Below, piece after piece: positions 51,767 to 61,172 of a stretch of 64,000 nt of DNA. Source of the DNA: Halanaerobiales bacterium (GTDB lineage Bacteria; Bacillota; Halanaerobiia; Halanaerobiales; DTU029); assembly GCA_022360715.1 (NCBI GenBank), contig JAKSCG010000191.1, forward strand, positions 1 through 64,000. Direction: 5' to 3'. The position numbers were made by a program, and so were the translations under genes. Numbering within the stretch: the first letter of the stretch is position 1; each line of letters starts with the position of its first letter. Under the pieces are notes generated by a model. It did not search any database. It was not told the DNA's origin and saw nothing but the letters and a program-made list of their open reading frames with translations.

Positions 51767-53824
51767 CTATAATTTAAACTTTTTAACGGTCTGAGTTAAG
51801 TCTTCAGCCATATCAGCCAGTTGTCGGGCCGAGTTTATAATCTCATCGGTAGCGGCGATCTGTTCTTCACTGGAGGCGGCGACTTCTTCCGAACTCCCGG
51901 CAAATTCCTGGCTGACAGTAGCAATATCATTGATTGCTTCCTCAACTCGCTTACTATTATCGGCCATCTGATTAGCATTGTCAGCAACCTGCTCGATCGT
52001 TCTTTTCAAATTAACGGTTACTTCTTCGATTTCTTTAAATTCCTGTCCGGTAACCTCAATAGCTTTTACACTACCATCAACACTACCAATACTCTCATCC
52101 ATCTTTTGGACGGCTTCACTTACCCCTTTTTGGATATCTTTTATCAAATCGGCGATCTGTTTGGTCGCACTGGAGGAATCTTCGGCCAATTCCCTTATTT
52201 CATCGGCGACAACACTGAAACCCCTTCCGGCTTCTCCGGCCCGGGCTGCCTCAATTGCCGCATTTAAAGCCAGCAAATTGGTCTGGGCAGCAATTCCGTT
52301 GATCAACTCAACAATATTACCGATCTCTGCCGATGCTTTTCCCAAAGATTTAATAACGTCAGCAACTTCGGTGGAATCCTTCTTAACCCTGCCGACCTGG
52401 AGGACCGAATTATTAACATAGTCATTACCCTTTTTGATTCTCTCCATCACATCATCAGCAGATTTAGTCATTACCGCGGTGTTTTGACCCACTTCTTCAA
52501 TCTGGCGGATAAATGTCTCCACAGTTGAAACCAAATCTTCTACCTGGGCCGACTGTTCCTCTGCCCCGGAAGCAATTCCCTCGATCGCTGTGCCAACCTG
52601 CTCGGCAACCTCACCTACCTGCTCTCCGGAAGCATAAAGTTCTTCACTGGAAGCAGAAACCTTATCGGAAATATTAACGACCTGTTCGATCATAGCACGG
52701 AGATTTTTGATCATTTTACTAACCGAACGGGCCAGATTACCAACTTCATTTCCGGATTTAAGCGAGCTCCGGTCAAGAACAGGTGTTAGGTCTCCATCAG
52801 CTATACTTTCAGTAATACCACTGATATTAACAATTGGTCTGGCAATAAAATGGGCAATCAAATAACCCAAAATTAAGGCAACTAGGATCGAGATCAAGAC
52901 AATCCATACACTTCCTATTCTGATTACATCCAGGGGAGCCATAATATCATTGACTTCTGCCGTAATCCCTAATGACCAACCTGTTACCCCAATTGGTGCA
53001 AAAACGATCCCGTTCTGTCGGTTATCGATCTTACAATAACCACTACCACTTTCCCCCGTGACCATCCTGTTAGCAATCTCCACCAACTGCTGGTCACCGA
53101 TCTCAAGGACTACTTTTTGATTAATATATTCCTCAACCGGATGAGCAATTGTCTGCATTTGTTCATCAATGATAAAGCCATAACCATTGCCATTAATATT
53201 CATCGCTTTAACCGAATCCTGCAAGGCTTGAGTAGTGATAGAAGCGCCGATTACGGCGACCAGTTTATTATTAATCACTACCGGACGGACAATAACGATC
53301 ACCATATTGCCGCTCGTTTTACTCAAAATTGGCTTGGAAATTACGATTTCCTTTGTTTCAATAGCCTTTTTAAAATAATCTCGCTCGGAGATATCTGCTT
53401 CTCCGGTAGTACTCCTGGCATTACCATATATATCAGACACAAAAAAGTCTTCAAAGTTTGTTTGTTCTTCAGCCAGCTTTTTGTAATTAGACTCCTGATT
53501 TAACCAGTATACACCTACCAGCAGGCTCATATCATCAGTCATATACTGGGCCCTTTCTTCAAAAAAAACGGTATTCATGTTAGTAATTACTGCAATATTA
53601 CTTTTGATCATTTCGGTAATTAAAGCAGCATCCTTGACCGCTATGGCCTCGGCAGCTTCAAAGATGTTTTCCTTTAAAATTCTCTCGGACTGATTATAAG
53701 CCAACCATCCACCTGATGCAACTAAAACTACAACCAGCAGCGTAATAAATAGCATTAATCTTACCTTTAGCTTTGTACCGAATAAATTAAGCCATTTCTT
53801 TAATTTGTGTTCTTTCCTTTTCAT
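51767..53824 (-). CDS. methyl-accepting chemotaxis protein with Cache sensor
   Basis: 685 residues: first membrane helix about 22-42, double-Cache-type periplasmic sensor about 45-300 ([51 protein letters not shown]), second helix about 305-325, HAMP about 326-380, signalling domain about 400-680. The hairpin tip [20 protein letters not shown] followed by [20 protein letters not shown] is canonical. It senses a small molecule outside the inner membrane and controls CheA. No che genes are nearby. A GEMM riboswitch in its leader ties its expression to c-di-GMP. Confidence 0.95.
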   Translation of the reverse strand: MKRKEHKLKKWLNLFGTKLKVRLMLFITLLVVVLVASGGWLAYNQSERILKENIFEAAEAIAVKDAALITEMIKSNIAVITNMNTVFFEERAQYMTDDMSLLVGVYWLNQESNYKKLAEEQTNFEDFFVSDIYGNARSTTGEADISERDYFKKAIETKEIVISKPILSKTSGNMVIVIVRPVVINNKLVAVIGASITTQALQDSVKAMNINGNGYGFIIDEQMQTIAHPVEEYINQKVVLEIGDQQLVEIANRMVTGESGSGYCKIDNRQNGIVFAPIGVTGWSLGITAEVNDIMAPLDVIRIGSVWIVLISILVALILGYLIAHFIARPIVNISGITESIADGDLTPVLDRSSLKSGNEVGNLARSVSKMIKNLRAMIEQVVNISDKVSASSEELYASGEQVGEVAEQVGTAIEGIASGAEEQSAQVEDLVSTVETFIRQIEEVGQNTAVMTKSADDVMERIKKGNDYVNNSVLQVGRVKKDSTEVADVIKSLGKASAEIGNIVELINGIAAQTNLLALNAAIEAARAGEAGRGFSVVADEIRELAEDSSSATKQIADLIKDIQKGVSEAVQKMDESIGSVDGSVKAIEVTGQEFKEIEEVTVNLKRTIEQVADNANQMADNSKRVEEAINDIATVSQEFAGSSEEVAASSEEQIAATDEIINSARQLADMAEDLTQTVKKFKL

Positions 53825-53933
53825 ATATTTTATACTCCTTTCTAATTTTTTGCACGTTCAATCTTTACCATTATATAACTATTCGACTTTTATGTACAAA
53901 TATCCTCTTTATTATATAAATAATAATAAAAAT

Positions 53934-53952
53934 CGTCCCTGAGGTAAGGACG
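53934..53952 (-). terminator. expression-platform terminator of the GEMM riboswitch
   Basis: On the minus strand CGTCC (53948-53952) pairs with GGACG (53934-53938), then ATTTTTATTATTATT. It lies directly downstream of the c-di-GMP aptamer, before the chemoreceptor gene. Nearby AACGTCC and GCGTCC repeats could pair alternatively as an antiterminator. Confidence 0.6.
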
Positions 53953-53973
53953 CTTAAGGACGTTAAGGAAAGT

Positions 53974-54062
53974 ATTATCGGCAACCTGGCAGTCATAGAA
54001 CCGGGAAAGTCCTTTTAGACCCATAGCTTTGCGTCCCTATTTTTCAATAGGTTTGCCCTTAA
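53974..54062 (-). ncRNA. GEMM-I (cyclic di-GMP) riboswitch
   Basis: Minus-strand sequence has the GEMM core: AAGGGCAAACC, a hairpin with GAAAAATAGG, GGACGCAAAGC, GGGTCTAAA, the receptor helix, and GGTTGCCGATAAT closing P1. The base at the position that discriminates c-di-GMP from cGAMP (third G of GGGC) appears to be G, which favours c-di-GMP. It controls the chemoreceptor gene through the terminator at 53934-53952. Confidence 0.9.
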
Positions 54063-54176
54063 TGGATTTTTCTGTTTGTTTATTATTTCTCCATATTATT
54101 GTAAAATCCTTTTTTTATTGAGTTTTTTTACATAAAAGTTGGCTTCCTTGGAATTTCTGTTCAACAATCATTGACT

Positions 54177-54204
54177 AAGAAAGCGCCGTTACCGGCGCTT
54201 TCTT
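54177..54204 (-). terminator. terminator of the LysM-M23 gene
   Basis: A 12-bp GC-rich stem (AAGAAAGCGCCG and complement) with a 4-base loop, 9 bases after the stop codon. The arms end in A and T tracts, so it could work from either side. Confidence 0.85.
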
Positions 54205-54213
54205 TGCTCAGTT

Positions 54214-55065
54214 TTATTTAAGATAGATTAGTGGGTCAACAGCCTTTCCGTTAATCTGTATTTCAAAATGGAGATGAGGGCCGGTTGAACGACCGGTATT
54301 ACCGGAAAGTGCTATGGTTCGACCTTGTTCGACCCACTGTCCGCCATACACTAATAGTTCAGAATTATGGCCATATAGTGTCCGCAGTCCCTTTTGGTGT
54401 TCAATTACAATCGTCTTGCCGTAACCTGACGCCCATCCACTGTATATTACCTTACCGCTCCGGGCTGCTTTTATTGGGGTGCCGATTGAGACAGCATAAT
54501 CAATTCCCTCGTGCATCCGGCCCCATCTCATCCCATAAAAAGATGATATCCGGCCCGCTACCGGACTGATGAATTTCTGTTCAATGCGCTGCTGATAACC
54601 AAACTCCGGCTTAGCCCCCGGAAGAACTAGTAACATCCCCGGTTGAACCAAATTAGGATTTCGGATTGCATTAGCCGTAATGAGCCGGTCCAGCCTAATA
54701 GCAAATTGCCGGGAAATTGTCCAGAGGCTTTCACCCGGACCAATTTTATAGATAATCCCTTTAACCGGCAGTATTTTCAGAACCTCACCCGGCTGAATCT
54801 GATTGATATTGGTAATATCATTAGCCCCAATGATTGTATCAATATCAAGTTCATATTGCTGAGCAATTTCCCAGAGACTTTCCCCTTGCTTAACCCGGTG
54901 TTCCCTAACCTGTTCAAGCAAAGAGTCTCGCAATGATGCTACATTTGGCGGTCTATTATCGAGGAGCCTTTCCGGCTCTTCCGACGAACTCGAAATAAGG
55001 TTGTAAGCACTTATTGAAAATAAAATAAATAATATAAGTCCTGTGATTAAAAGCTTCTTGTTCAT
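54214..55065 (-). CDS. LysM-M23 cell-wall peptidase
   Basis: 283 residues. N-terminal anchor or signal (about 5-25), two LysM domains (about 56-100, VKQGESLWEIAQQYELDIDT; about 105-152, GPGESLWTISRQFAIRLDRL), and a LytM/M23 metallopeptidase domain (about 165-283). Zinc ligands are visible as HEGID (HxxxD) and HLHFEI (HxH). It would bind and cut peptidoglycan, or act as an activator of amidases if inactive, but the ligands look complete. AGGAGG lies 6 bases before the ATG. Confidence 0.93.
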   Translation of the reverse strand: MNKKLLITGLILFILFSISAYNLISSSSEEPERLLDNRPPNVASLRDSLLEQVREHRVKQGESLWEIAQQYELDIDTIIGANDITNINQIQPGEVLKILPVKGIIYKIGPGESLWTISRQFAIRLDRLITANAIRNPNLVQPGMLLVLPGAKPEFGYQQRIEQKFISPVAGRISSFYGMRWGRMHEGIDYAVSIGTPIKAARSGKVIYSGWASGYGKTIVIEHQKGLRTLYGHNSELLVYGGQWVEQGRTIALSGNTGRSTGPHLHFEIQINGKAVDPLIYLK

Positions 55066-55115
55066 CGTTTTCCTCCTATCTTATAAATTAATATAATTCG
55101 ATCAATTCATCTAAT

Positions 55116-55144
55116 ATTCTATAATAGACAACCGCCAGATTCAA
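55116..55144 (-). promoter_or_regulatory. promoter of the LysM-M23 gene
   Basis: TTGAAT (55139-55144), 17 bases, TAGAAT (55116-55121) on the minus strand, about 50 bases before the start codon. Confidence 0.5.
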
Positions 55145-55187
55145 GGAAAATAGGCTATATTATTTTTCATTTTATGGAAATTAAAAC

Positions 55188-55231
55188 AGGGGCTATTCCG
55201 GCAGTGCTTAGCAACTGCTGAACTGGCCCCT
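55188..55231 (-). terminator. terminator of the korAB operon
   Basis: Outer stem AGGGGC / GCCCCT and inner stem GCAGT / ACTGC with an 8-base loop, followed on the minus strand by TGTTTTAATTT. About 30 bases beyond the korB stop. Confidence 0.75.
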
Positions 55232-55260
55232 TGCCTTCTTTTTTTACTCCTAACCCGCTA

Positions 55261-56112
55261 TTATCTAAAATCTTCCAGCAAATATTCCAAATCGGCCGGT
55301 TGAACGCTCTTCTCGACCAGTGGTTTGTCATCCAACTGTTGCAGATAATCACGAAAAACAGGTCTTTCTTCCCGATAGATAACTCCGAGCGGAATCCGTT
55401 CTCCCCATTCTTCCGCCTTTGCGATCGCTACCCGGTAATCATTGGGATTATAATCCTGATCAAGTTTATATACCCTTTGCTGATACCATTGATAGGTATT
55501 GACCTTATTAAAACTTATACAGGGTTGGAGGATATCGACCAGGGCATAGCCCCTGTGTTCAATCGCCGTTTTAATTAATTCCTTTAAATGGTCCTGTTCC
55601 CCGACAAAACCCCTGGCTACAAAACTGGCCCGCATCCCCAGGGCAAATCTGATCGGATTAAAGGGTTGGGCGGTAATTCCATTGGGTTGGACCGAAGTAG
55701 TTTGATCAGGTCCGGTGGTCGGTGAAGCCTGGCCCTTAGTTAGTCCATAAATCTGATTATCATGGACCAGGTGGGTTAGATCAGGATTCCGCCGGATGTT
55801 ATGTAAGAGATGATTTCCCCCTTCTCCGTAAGTATCACCATCGCCTGATTCGACAATAACCTTTAACCCAGGATTAGCCACTCTCATCCCGAGCGAAGGT
55901 GGCAAAGCCCGGCCATGTAGACCGTTAAATCCATTAACCCTGATATAGTGAGGCATTTTAGCCGCCTGTCCAATTCCGGAATACATAACTACTTGTTCCG
56001 GAGCCAACCTTAACTCCTGAAGGGCACTGACCAGTGCTTTCCGCAAGGGGAAATTTCCACACCCAGGACACCAGGCAGTTACCCGATCTGATTCATATCT
56101 AAACCCTGCCAT
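55261..56112 (-). CDS. korB: 2-oxoacid:ferredoxin oxidoreductase beta subunit
   Basis: 283 residues. TPP- and iron-sulfur-binding features: WCPGCGNFPLRKAL (about 14-27), ESGDGDTYGEGGNHLLHNIR (about 88-107, the thiamine-diphosphate motif GDGD), and C-terminal VDILQPCISFN (about 195-205). With the alpha-gamma subunit encoded upstream (4-base overlap region) it forms an AB-type enzyme that oxidatively decarboxylates a 2-oxoacid such as 2-oxoglutarate to the CoA ester, reducing ferredoxin. The 2-oxoglutarate assignment is by similarity; pyruvate or branched-chain acids are possible. Confidence 0.92.
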   Translation of the reverse strand: MAGFRYESDRVTAWCPGCGNFPLRKALVSALQELRLAPEQVVMYSGIGQAAKMPHYIRVNGFNGLHGRALPPSLGMRVANPGLKVIVESGDGDTYGEGGNHLLHNIRRNPDLTHLVHDNQIYGLTKGQASPTTGPDQTTSVQPNGITAQPFNPIRFALGMRASFVARGFVGEQDHLKELIKTAIEHRGYALVDILQPCISFNKVNTYQWYQQRVYKLDQDYNPNDYRVAIAKAEEWGERIPLGVIYREERPVFRDYLQQLDDKPLVEKSVQPADLEYLLEDFR

Positions 56113-57800
56113 TATTGAATCACCTCACTGATAACCCGTTGAAAAATCTCTTTGCCGCTATAGGGACGGCCGTCATATTTTAAAATGCTTTTTTCCGCTG
56201 TTAATCCGGTCTCACTCCTGATTAGACGGGAGAATTGCGCTGTTGCATTATTTTCAACAACGATGACCCTGGCCCCTTTTTCAACCCTACTGGTCAATTC
56301 CCCGGTCGGCAACGGCCAGACATCATTAAAAGATAAAAGACCGGTGTGATATCCCGCCTGATTGAGGAGCTGGACCGCTTCCTGCAACGGACCATAGCTT
56401 GAACCCCAACCTATCAGTAAGAAATCAATCGTTTCTCCCCCCTGGTAAACAGGTTCCAGCAGCTCTTCCGCAGCCAGTTTAGCGATCTTTCTACCCCTTT
56501 TCTCGACCATCGCCTTTCTCATTGCTGCGCCTTCAATAATATGTCCGTATTGATCATGTTCATCACTATCGATCAAAACTACCTCCCCCGGGACCTGTCC
56601 GGGATAAATCCGCGGGGAAATACCGGTCTCGGTTATTTCATACCTTTTATAATCCTTTATTTTAGCCAGTTCTTCCGGTGAGGGTAGACCCCGCTCTATT
56701 TTCAGTCGTTCCAGCTGGAATGATTCCAGATTACGGGCTGAATCAGCCAAAAATTGGTCACTGAGTATAATTACCGGTATCTGGTACTTATCGGCCAGGT
56801 TAAAGGAACGAAAGGTCTGTTCAAAAGCATCTTTATGGTCTCGGGGAGCCACCACCATTAATGGGACATCGCCCTGCCCTGCATTGATCGCAAACAACAG
56901 GTCTCCCTGCTCTGTTCTGGTCGGCAGACCGGTAGCCGGCCCGGGTCGCTGAATATCAGCTATGACCACCGGTATTTCTGCTATTCCGGCCAGACCAACC
57001 GCTTCGGTCATCAGGGCAAACCCACCACCGGAAGTCCCGGTCATGGAGCGGATACCGGCATATGAGCCCCCCAGCGCCATATTCAAAGCAGCAATCTCAT
57101 CCTCGGCCTGTTCTACGACTATCCCTAACTGAGACTGTTTACTGGCTAAATAATTCATGATACTGGTAGAAGGTGACATCGGATAGGCCGCGTAAAACTG
57201 GACACCGGCAATTGCCGCCCCGAGGCCGATCGCGTTATTTCCATCAAGATATAGCTGGTCTTTTAAGCCGGACGCAGCCGGTAAATTGAAGTAACTATTG
57301 ACCTTTTGATAGCCTTTTTCCAACAGTTTAATATTATCATCAGCAACTTCCTCTTTTTTAAAGTAATCTTTGAGCACTGCCCGGGCTTTTTCAATCGATA
57401 AACCCAGTATTTTTAAGACTGCCCCTACAAAAACAGTATTAACGCCACGGGGATTTATCTCTTTAGCAATTGTCCTGGCCGGTAGGGAGATCAATTCCTT
57501 CCCCCCTGTATCAACATCACCGTCAAAAATAACTATTGCCTGCTCCTTTAATTGGTCTTTGTGGAGTGTTACCGTCTCTTCATTGAGAGCCACTAAAATA
57601 TCCACCTCGTCGGAAATAGCGGTGACCGGTTCATTACTAAATCTAATCATATTAAAGTTGTGTCCGCCCCGGATTCGGGACATATAGTCTTTACTGCTGA
57701 ACAGATGATAACCTGATCTGAAAATTGTCTTGCCCAGGATCAGGTCGATCGTGTTTAAACCTTGACCGGCCTCTCCCCCGATCAGTATATTTAATTTCAT
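56112..57800 (-). CDS. korA: 2-oxoacid:ferredoxin oxidoreductase alpha subunit (gamma-alpha fusion)
   Basis: 562 residues. The gamma domain (about 1-180: NILIGGEAGQGLNTIDLIL, SRIRGGHNFNMIRFS) is fused to the alpha pyrimidine-binding domain (about 195-450: YPMSPSTSIMNYLA, VEQAEDEIAALNMALGGSYA, TGTSGGGFALMTEAVGLAG, TRTEQGDLLFAI) and a C-terminal transketolase-like domain. This fused form is typical for KorA. It starts 24 bases after the rfbB-like gene and overlaps korB by one base. Confidence 0.92.
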   Translation of the reverse strand: MKLNILIGGEAGQGLNTIDLILGKTIFRSGYHLFSSKDYMSRIRGGHNFNMIRFSNEPVTAISDEVDILVALNEETVTLHKDQLKEQAIVIFDGDVDTGGKELISLPARTIAKEINPRGVNTVFVGAVLKILGLSIEKARAVLKDYFKKEEVADDNIKLLEKGYQKVNSYFNLPAASGLKDQLYLDGNNAIGLGAAIAGVQFYAAYPMSPSTSIMNYLASKQSQLGIVVEQAEDEIAALNMALGGSYAGIRSMTGTSGGGFALMTEAVGLAGIAEIPVVIADIQRPGPATGLPTRTEQGDLLFAINAGQGDVPLMVVAPRDHKDAFEQTFRSFNLADKYQIPVIILSDQFLADSARNLESFQLERLKIERGLPSPEELAKIKDYKRYEITETGISPRIYPGQVPGEVVLIDSDEHDQYGHIIEGAAMRKAMVEKRGRKIAKLAAEELLEPVYQGGETIDFLLIGWGSSYGPLQEAVQLLNQAGYHTGLLSFNDVWPLPTGELTSRVEKGARVIVVENNATAQFSRLIRSETGLTAEKSILKYDGRPYSGKEIFQRVISEVIQ

Positions 57801-57823
57801 TATCTACCTCCTTTTTTGCCGTA

Positions 57824-58792
57824 TTAGTCTTTCGGATTAAGTTGTTTCCACCAGGCTTTATTACACTGGTACCAGTTTATTGTTTCCTTTAAACCCTTTT
57901 TAAAATCAACCCCGGGCTGCCAACCCAATTCCTGCTTGATCCTGGTATAGTCAATCGCATACCTCCGATCATGACCGGGTCGATCAGCTACAAATTTTAC
58001 CAAAGACCAGGGCTTATTTAACTCCCTTAATATTTCCCGGGTAATTTCTAGATTGGTCTTTTCCATTCCTCCCCCAATATTATATACCCTACCGCTTTCC
58101 CCTTTTCTCAAAACGAGGTCAATCGCCCGGCAATGGTCACTAACATGAATCCAATCCCGAATATTCTGTCCGTCGCCATAGACCGGCATAGCTTGGTCAC
58201 ACAGGGCATTAATGATAAAAAGTGGTATAAGCTTCTCCGGAAACTGATAGGGACCATAGTTATTAGAGCAACGGGTAACATTAGTACAAAGACCATAGGT
58301 TTGATGATATGCCCTGACCAGGAGATCGGCACTGGCTTTACTGGCTGAATAGGGACTATTGGGGGAGAGTGGCGATTCTTCAGTAAAATATCCTTCCCCA
58401 CCAAGTGAACCGTATACCTCGTCAGTGGAGATCTGAACAAATTTCTGCACTCGATATTGAGCAGCCAAGTCCAGTAAGACTTGAGTACCCTGCACATTTG
58501 TCCTGATAAAAATATTGGGGTCTTCAATACTGCGATCAACGTGTGATTCAGCAGCAAAGTTAATAATCGCCTCAACCCCCTCCCGCACAATGCGCTCAAC
58601 TAGTCCCCGGTCACAGATATCTCCCTTGATAAAACGATAACGAGAGTTGTTTTTTACCCTCGCCAAATTACTTAAATTCCCGGCATAACTTAATAGATCC
58701 AGATTGATTATTTCATCCTGTCCGTTTCCCAGCAGGTAATAAATATAATTAGTTCCGATAAAGCCCGCTCCTCCGGTAATCAAAACTTTCAT
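57824..58792 (-). CDS. rfbB: dTDP-glucose 4,6-dehydratase (RmlB type)
   Basis: 322 residues, extended short-chain dehydrogenase. The NAD-binding GGAGFIGTNYI is at residues 7-17, with INFAAESHVDRSI (about 75-88), the catalytic STDEVYGSL segment (about 120-128) and Y-x3-K in PYSASKASADLLVRA (about 148-162). It converts dTDP-glucose to dTDP-4-keto-6-deoxyglucose. ATGA overlap with the RmlC-like gene upstream. No RmlA or RmlD gene is in the window, so the final sugar is unknown. Confidence 0.93.
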   Translation of the reverse strand: MKVLITGGAGFIGTNYIYYLLGNGQDEIINLDLLSYAGNLSNLARVKNNSRYRFIKGDICDRGLVERIVREGVEAIINFAAESHVDRSIEDPNIFIRTNVQGTQVLLDLAAQYRVQKFVQISTDEVYGSLGGEGYFTEESPLSPNSPYSASKASADLLVRAYHQTYGLCTNVTRCSNNYGPYQFPEKLIPLFIINALCDQAMPVYGDGQNIRDWIHVSDHCRAIDLVLRKGESGRVYNIGGGMEKTNLEITREILRELNKPWSLVKFVADRPGHDRRYAIDYTRIKQELGWQPGVDFKKGLKETINWYQCNKAWWKQLNPKD

Positions 58793-59250
58793 CTATTCCT
58801 CGTCTCCCAATCAAAACCGATTTGAGGATCATTCCAGGGGAGACGATATTCATCAGGATTGTTCTTATTATATGGTTCGCTTGTAAAGTATAAAATTGTA
58901 GCGGATTGATTACCCAAGACCCGATAGCCGTGGATAACCCCGCGTGGTATGGTAAGTAATACCGGGTTATCTTCACCCAGATAGAAAATATTTCTTTCCC
59001 CCCTGGTTGCTGAATCCTCCCGTCGGTCATAAAGGACCACTTGGGCATTCCCGGCCGAAAAAAACCAGAGATCATCCTGGTTTTTATGATAATGGTATGC
59101 TTTAATAACACCGGGATATGACACCGACAACGAGGTCTGACCAAATTTATCCAGCAAATGCTCATCACTACGCAATATCTCCATAAAATAACCCCGGTCA
59201 TCTGAATGTTTAATCATTTCCTTTAATTTTACACCTTTAATCCTCATCAT
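58789..59250 (-). CDS. dTDP-4-dehydrorhamnose 3,5-epimerase-like cupin
   Basis: 153 residues, somewhat shorter than RmlC (about 180). The double-stranded beta helix has the family features DDRGYFMEI (about 16-24), GVIKAYHYHKNQDDLWFF (about 47-64), with His in the position of the RmlC base, VVLYDRRED and IPRGVIHGYRVLG (about 100-112). It probably epimerises or isomerises the keto-sugar made by RfbB; being short, it may be a single-centre epimerase or ketoisomerase. ATG with GGAG 8 bases upstream. Confidence 0.85.
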   Translation of the reverse strand: MMRIKGVKLKEMIKHSDDRGYFMEILRSDEHLLDKFGQTSLSVSYPGVIKAYHYHKNQDDLWFFSAGNAQVVLYDRREDSATRGERNIFYLGEDNPVLLTIPRGVIHGYRVLGNQSATILYFTSEPYNKNNPDEYRLPWNDPQIGFDWETRNR

Positions 59251-59323
59251 TCCTCACTCTCCCCCGAAAAACGGAAATCTTTTTGTTTTATTTATATGAT
59301 ATTTGCTGTATTATATGTATCAT

Positions 59324-59932
59324 TTATAGCTCGATCCCCAGTATTTTTAATTCCTTTTCCAACTGCACCGGATCTTTAAACTGGATTGTCTCGATCCCGA
59401 GCGCTGCTGCCCCTTTAATATTTTCCGCTACATCATCAATAAAAACCGTTTCCCCGGGAATAAGCCTAAACTCCTTTAATAAATGTTGATAAATCTCCGG
59501 CTCCGGTTTGATATAATTGATCTTGGCTGAAATCACCATTCCGTCAAAGTTTTTAAAAAGATCGAGTGAGGAGATTCTTTTAAAGGCTTCCAGGTGAAAG
59601 TTAGATAATACATATAAATTATATTCCTGTTTAGCCAGGCGATTTAGGATATCAACACTTCCTTCAATAGGGATCAGAATTTCACCCCAATCGGCAAAGA
59701 TGCTTTTAATACTATCAGCCAGGTGGGGATAGAGCCGGCAAAATTTTTCAATAACCTCTTTTTCAGTAATGGTCCCCCGGTCCAACTCCACCCAATCATG
59801 ACTCCGAAATACTTTTTGATATAGTTCGCTAATAATCTGCTGATTGTTAAAACGCCTGAACAGATAAGTATCCGGTTGAAAACTAATTAGGACATTACCC
59901 AGATCAAAAACAATATTCTTAATCATGATCAA
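59324..59932 (-). CDS. HAD-superfamily phosphatase (YihX-like)
   Basis: 202 residues. Motif I FDLGNVLISF (about 8-17) has the nucleophile Asp; motif II is LYVLSNFHL (about 110), motif III KPEPEIYQHLL (about 140) and motif IV VFIDDVAENIKGAAALG (about 160-176). A small-cap HAD hydrolase like alpha-glucose-1-phosphatase YihX. The start overlaps the fucose-isomerase-like gene by 4 bases, pointing to a sugar phosphate substrate; this is inference. Confidence 0.88.
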   Translation of the reverse strand: MIMIKNIVFDLGNVLISFQPDTYLFRRFNNQQIISELYQKVFRSHDWVELDRGTITEKEVIEKFCRLYPHLADSIKSIFADWGEILIPIEGSVDILNRLAKQEYNLYVLSNFHLEAFKRISSLDLFKNFDGMVISAKINYIKPEPEIYQHLLKEFRLIPGETVFIDDVAENIKGAAALGIETIQFKDPVQLEKELKILGIEL

Positions 59933-61152
59933 TCCCTCCCCTGAGCGGAAAAATATTTGTTCAATAAATAACTATGATCGCCGGGAATAATCAGATGGTG
60001 ATTACCGATTGGCTCAGTTAGGAAGTAATCTAGATTATCGACCTGAACTTCGATCTGAGTCCTACAGCAATTGTGGTCATCAGTATTAATTAAAAGCTGA
60101 CCAGGCATAATTATATATTGAGCAAGATTTTCGCCGCCAATCTTAAAGACTGTTACCGGTCCTTCATTGATAATTCCCTGAATCCCAATCCCCTTCCCTG
60201 TTTCAAAATGGGAACTAAGCAGATAATTTCTACTTAAGGCAAAAGGTACTGTACAATGGGCAAATTTTACTTTTCTATTACTGGAATCGATCGAGACCGG
60301 GTTAGCCATAAAACTTACTGAATCGGTCAAGTAATAAGCCAGCATCATCGACAATGTTGTCGGAACATCCCCTTCACAACCGGCGATAATCCCCTGGTCA
60401 TTTAATAGCGACAGGGCCAAACAACCGGTAGTGCCAATTTTTCCAACCAGGTCAAAACACCTGATGGTGAGTGCTGATAATTGCTGCTGCTTAATTAGCT
60501 CCTGCAAGGCTAAATAAAGGCGTACTGCCTCCTCCAGATCGTTGAGATCACTCTCTTTGACCGCAACCGCCTTCCGGGTAATTTCTCTGGACAGTTCCGC
60601 CCCTTCTTCCCGGCCAACCTGATGATAGTAATCAATCACTTCACTGATTGCCAGTTCCTTAATCTCTACCCCCCAGTTGCTTTTTACGATAGCCGGGTCG
60701 ACCATACTGGCGATTAACCAGTCAGAAGGAGGGCCAATTAACCCCAATACCGAGCGGGCCATTTTCTGTCCGGCTTTTTTGATCTTAGTAATAGCACTAA
60801 TTTGCTCCCTGACCTCATCCGGGGTCCCGTGAATAATTTCCCCTGTCCCTCCTTGTCTCTTCAACCAGGTTAACATCTCCATCGCTGCTGCTAAAGAATT
60901 ATTGAACGGAGTAGTCAGAAAATAGACTTCACCCTTGATATACCGATAAATTTCCCTTAATTGATTCTCTGTACCACCACTTTTAACAAAAATAAAGATG
61001 GGATTATACCGTTCAATTTCTTTTGGGCTGCCCATTGCTAAAAAATCTACCGCAAACTCCTCGAAAACAGCGGTATATTCCTGGAGTGATTGCTCAATTT
61101 TTTGCCGGTTGCTGACCGCTGAAACCAAAGATAAAATTCCGATGTTCATCAC
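59929..61152 (-). CDS. L-fucose/L-arabinose isomerase-like protein
   Basis: 407 residues of the FucI-related family. Visible features are the N-terminal Rossmann part (FVKSGGTENQL, YFLTTPFNNSLAAAMEMLTW), the middle domain (GLIGPPSDWLIAS, IRCFDLV, GIIAGCEGDVPTTLSMMLAY, with an E/D metal pair) and the C-terminal barrel (KFAHCTVPF, HHLIIPGDHSYLL). It is smaller than FucI (about 590), like the uncharacterised members of COG2407. It could interconvert an aldose and a ketose; the substrate is unknown. Lies between the ABC importer and the HAD phosphatase in one operon. Confidence 0.75.
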   Translation of the reverse strand: MMNIGILSLVSAVSNRQKIEQSLQEYTAVFEEFAVDFLAMGSPKEIERYNPIFIFVKSGGTENQLREIYRYIKGEVYFLTTPFNNSLAAAMEMLTWLKRQGGTGEIIHGTPDEVREQISAITKIKKAGQKMARSVLGLIGPPSDWLIASMVDPAIVKSNWGVEIKELAISEVIDYYHQVGREEGAELSREITRKAVAVKESDLNDLEEAVRLYLALQELIKQQQLSALTIRCFDLVGKIGTTGCLALSLLNDQGIIAGCEGDVPTTLSMMLAYYLTDSVSFMANPVSIDSSNRKVKFAHCTVPFALSRNYLLSSHFETGKGIGIQGIINEGPVTVFKIGGENLAQYIIMPGQLLINTDDHNCCRTQIEVQVDNLDYFLTEPIGNHHLIIPGDHSYLLNKYFSAQGRD

Positions 61153-61172
61153 AGCTCTCCTCCTGATTTAAT

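Noticed and set aside
51821-52421. Two overlapping 147-148-codon plus-strand frames
   Set aside because: Both are antisense to the highly conserved signalling domain of the chemoreceptor; repeats in the coiled coil keep the other strand open.
53978-53986. GCCGATAA, like the -10 box of flagellar sigma factor promoters, before the chemoreceptor
   Set aside because: It is part of the P1 closing strand of the GEMM aptamer and no TAAA -35 lies 15 bases upstream.
58108-59201. Long alternative minus-strand frames over the RmlB and RmlC-like genes
   Set aside because: They are out of frame with clear motif-bearing genes and show no domain of their own.
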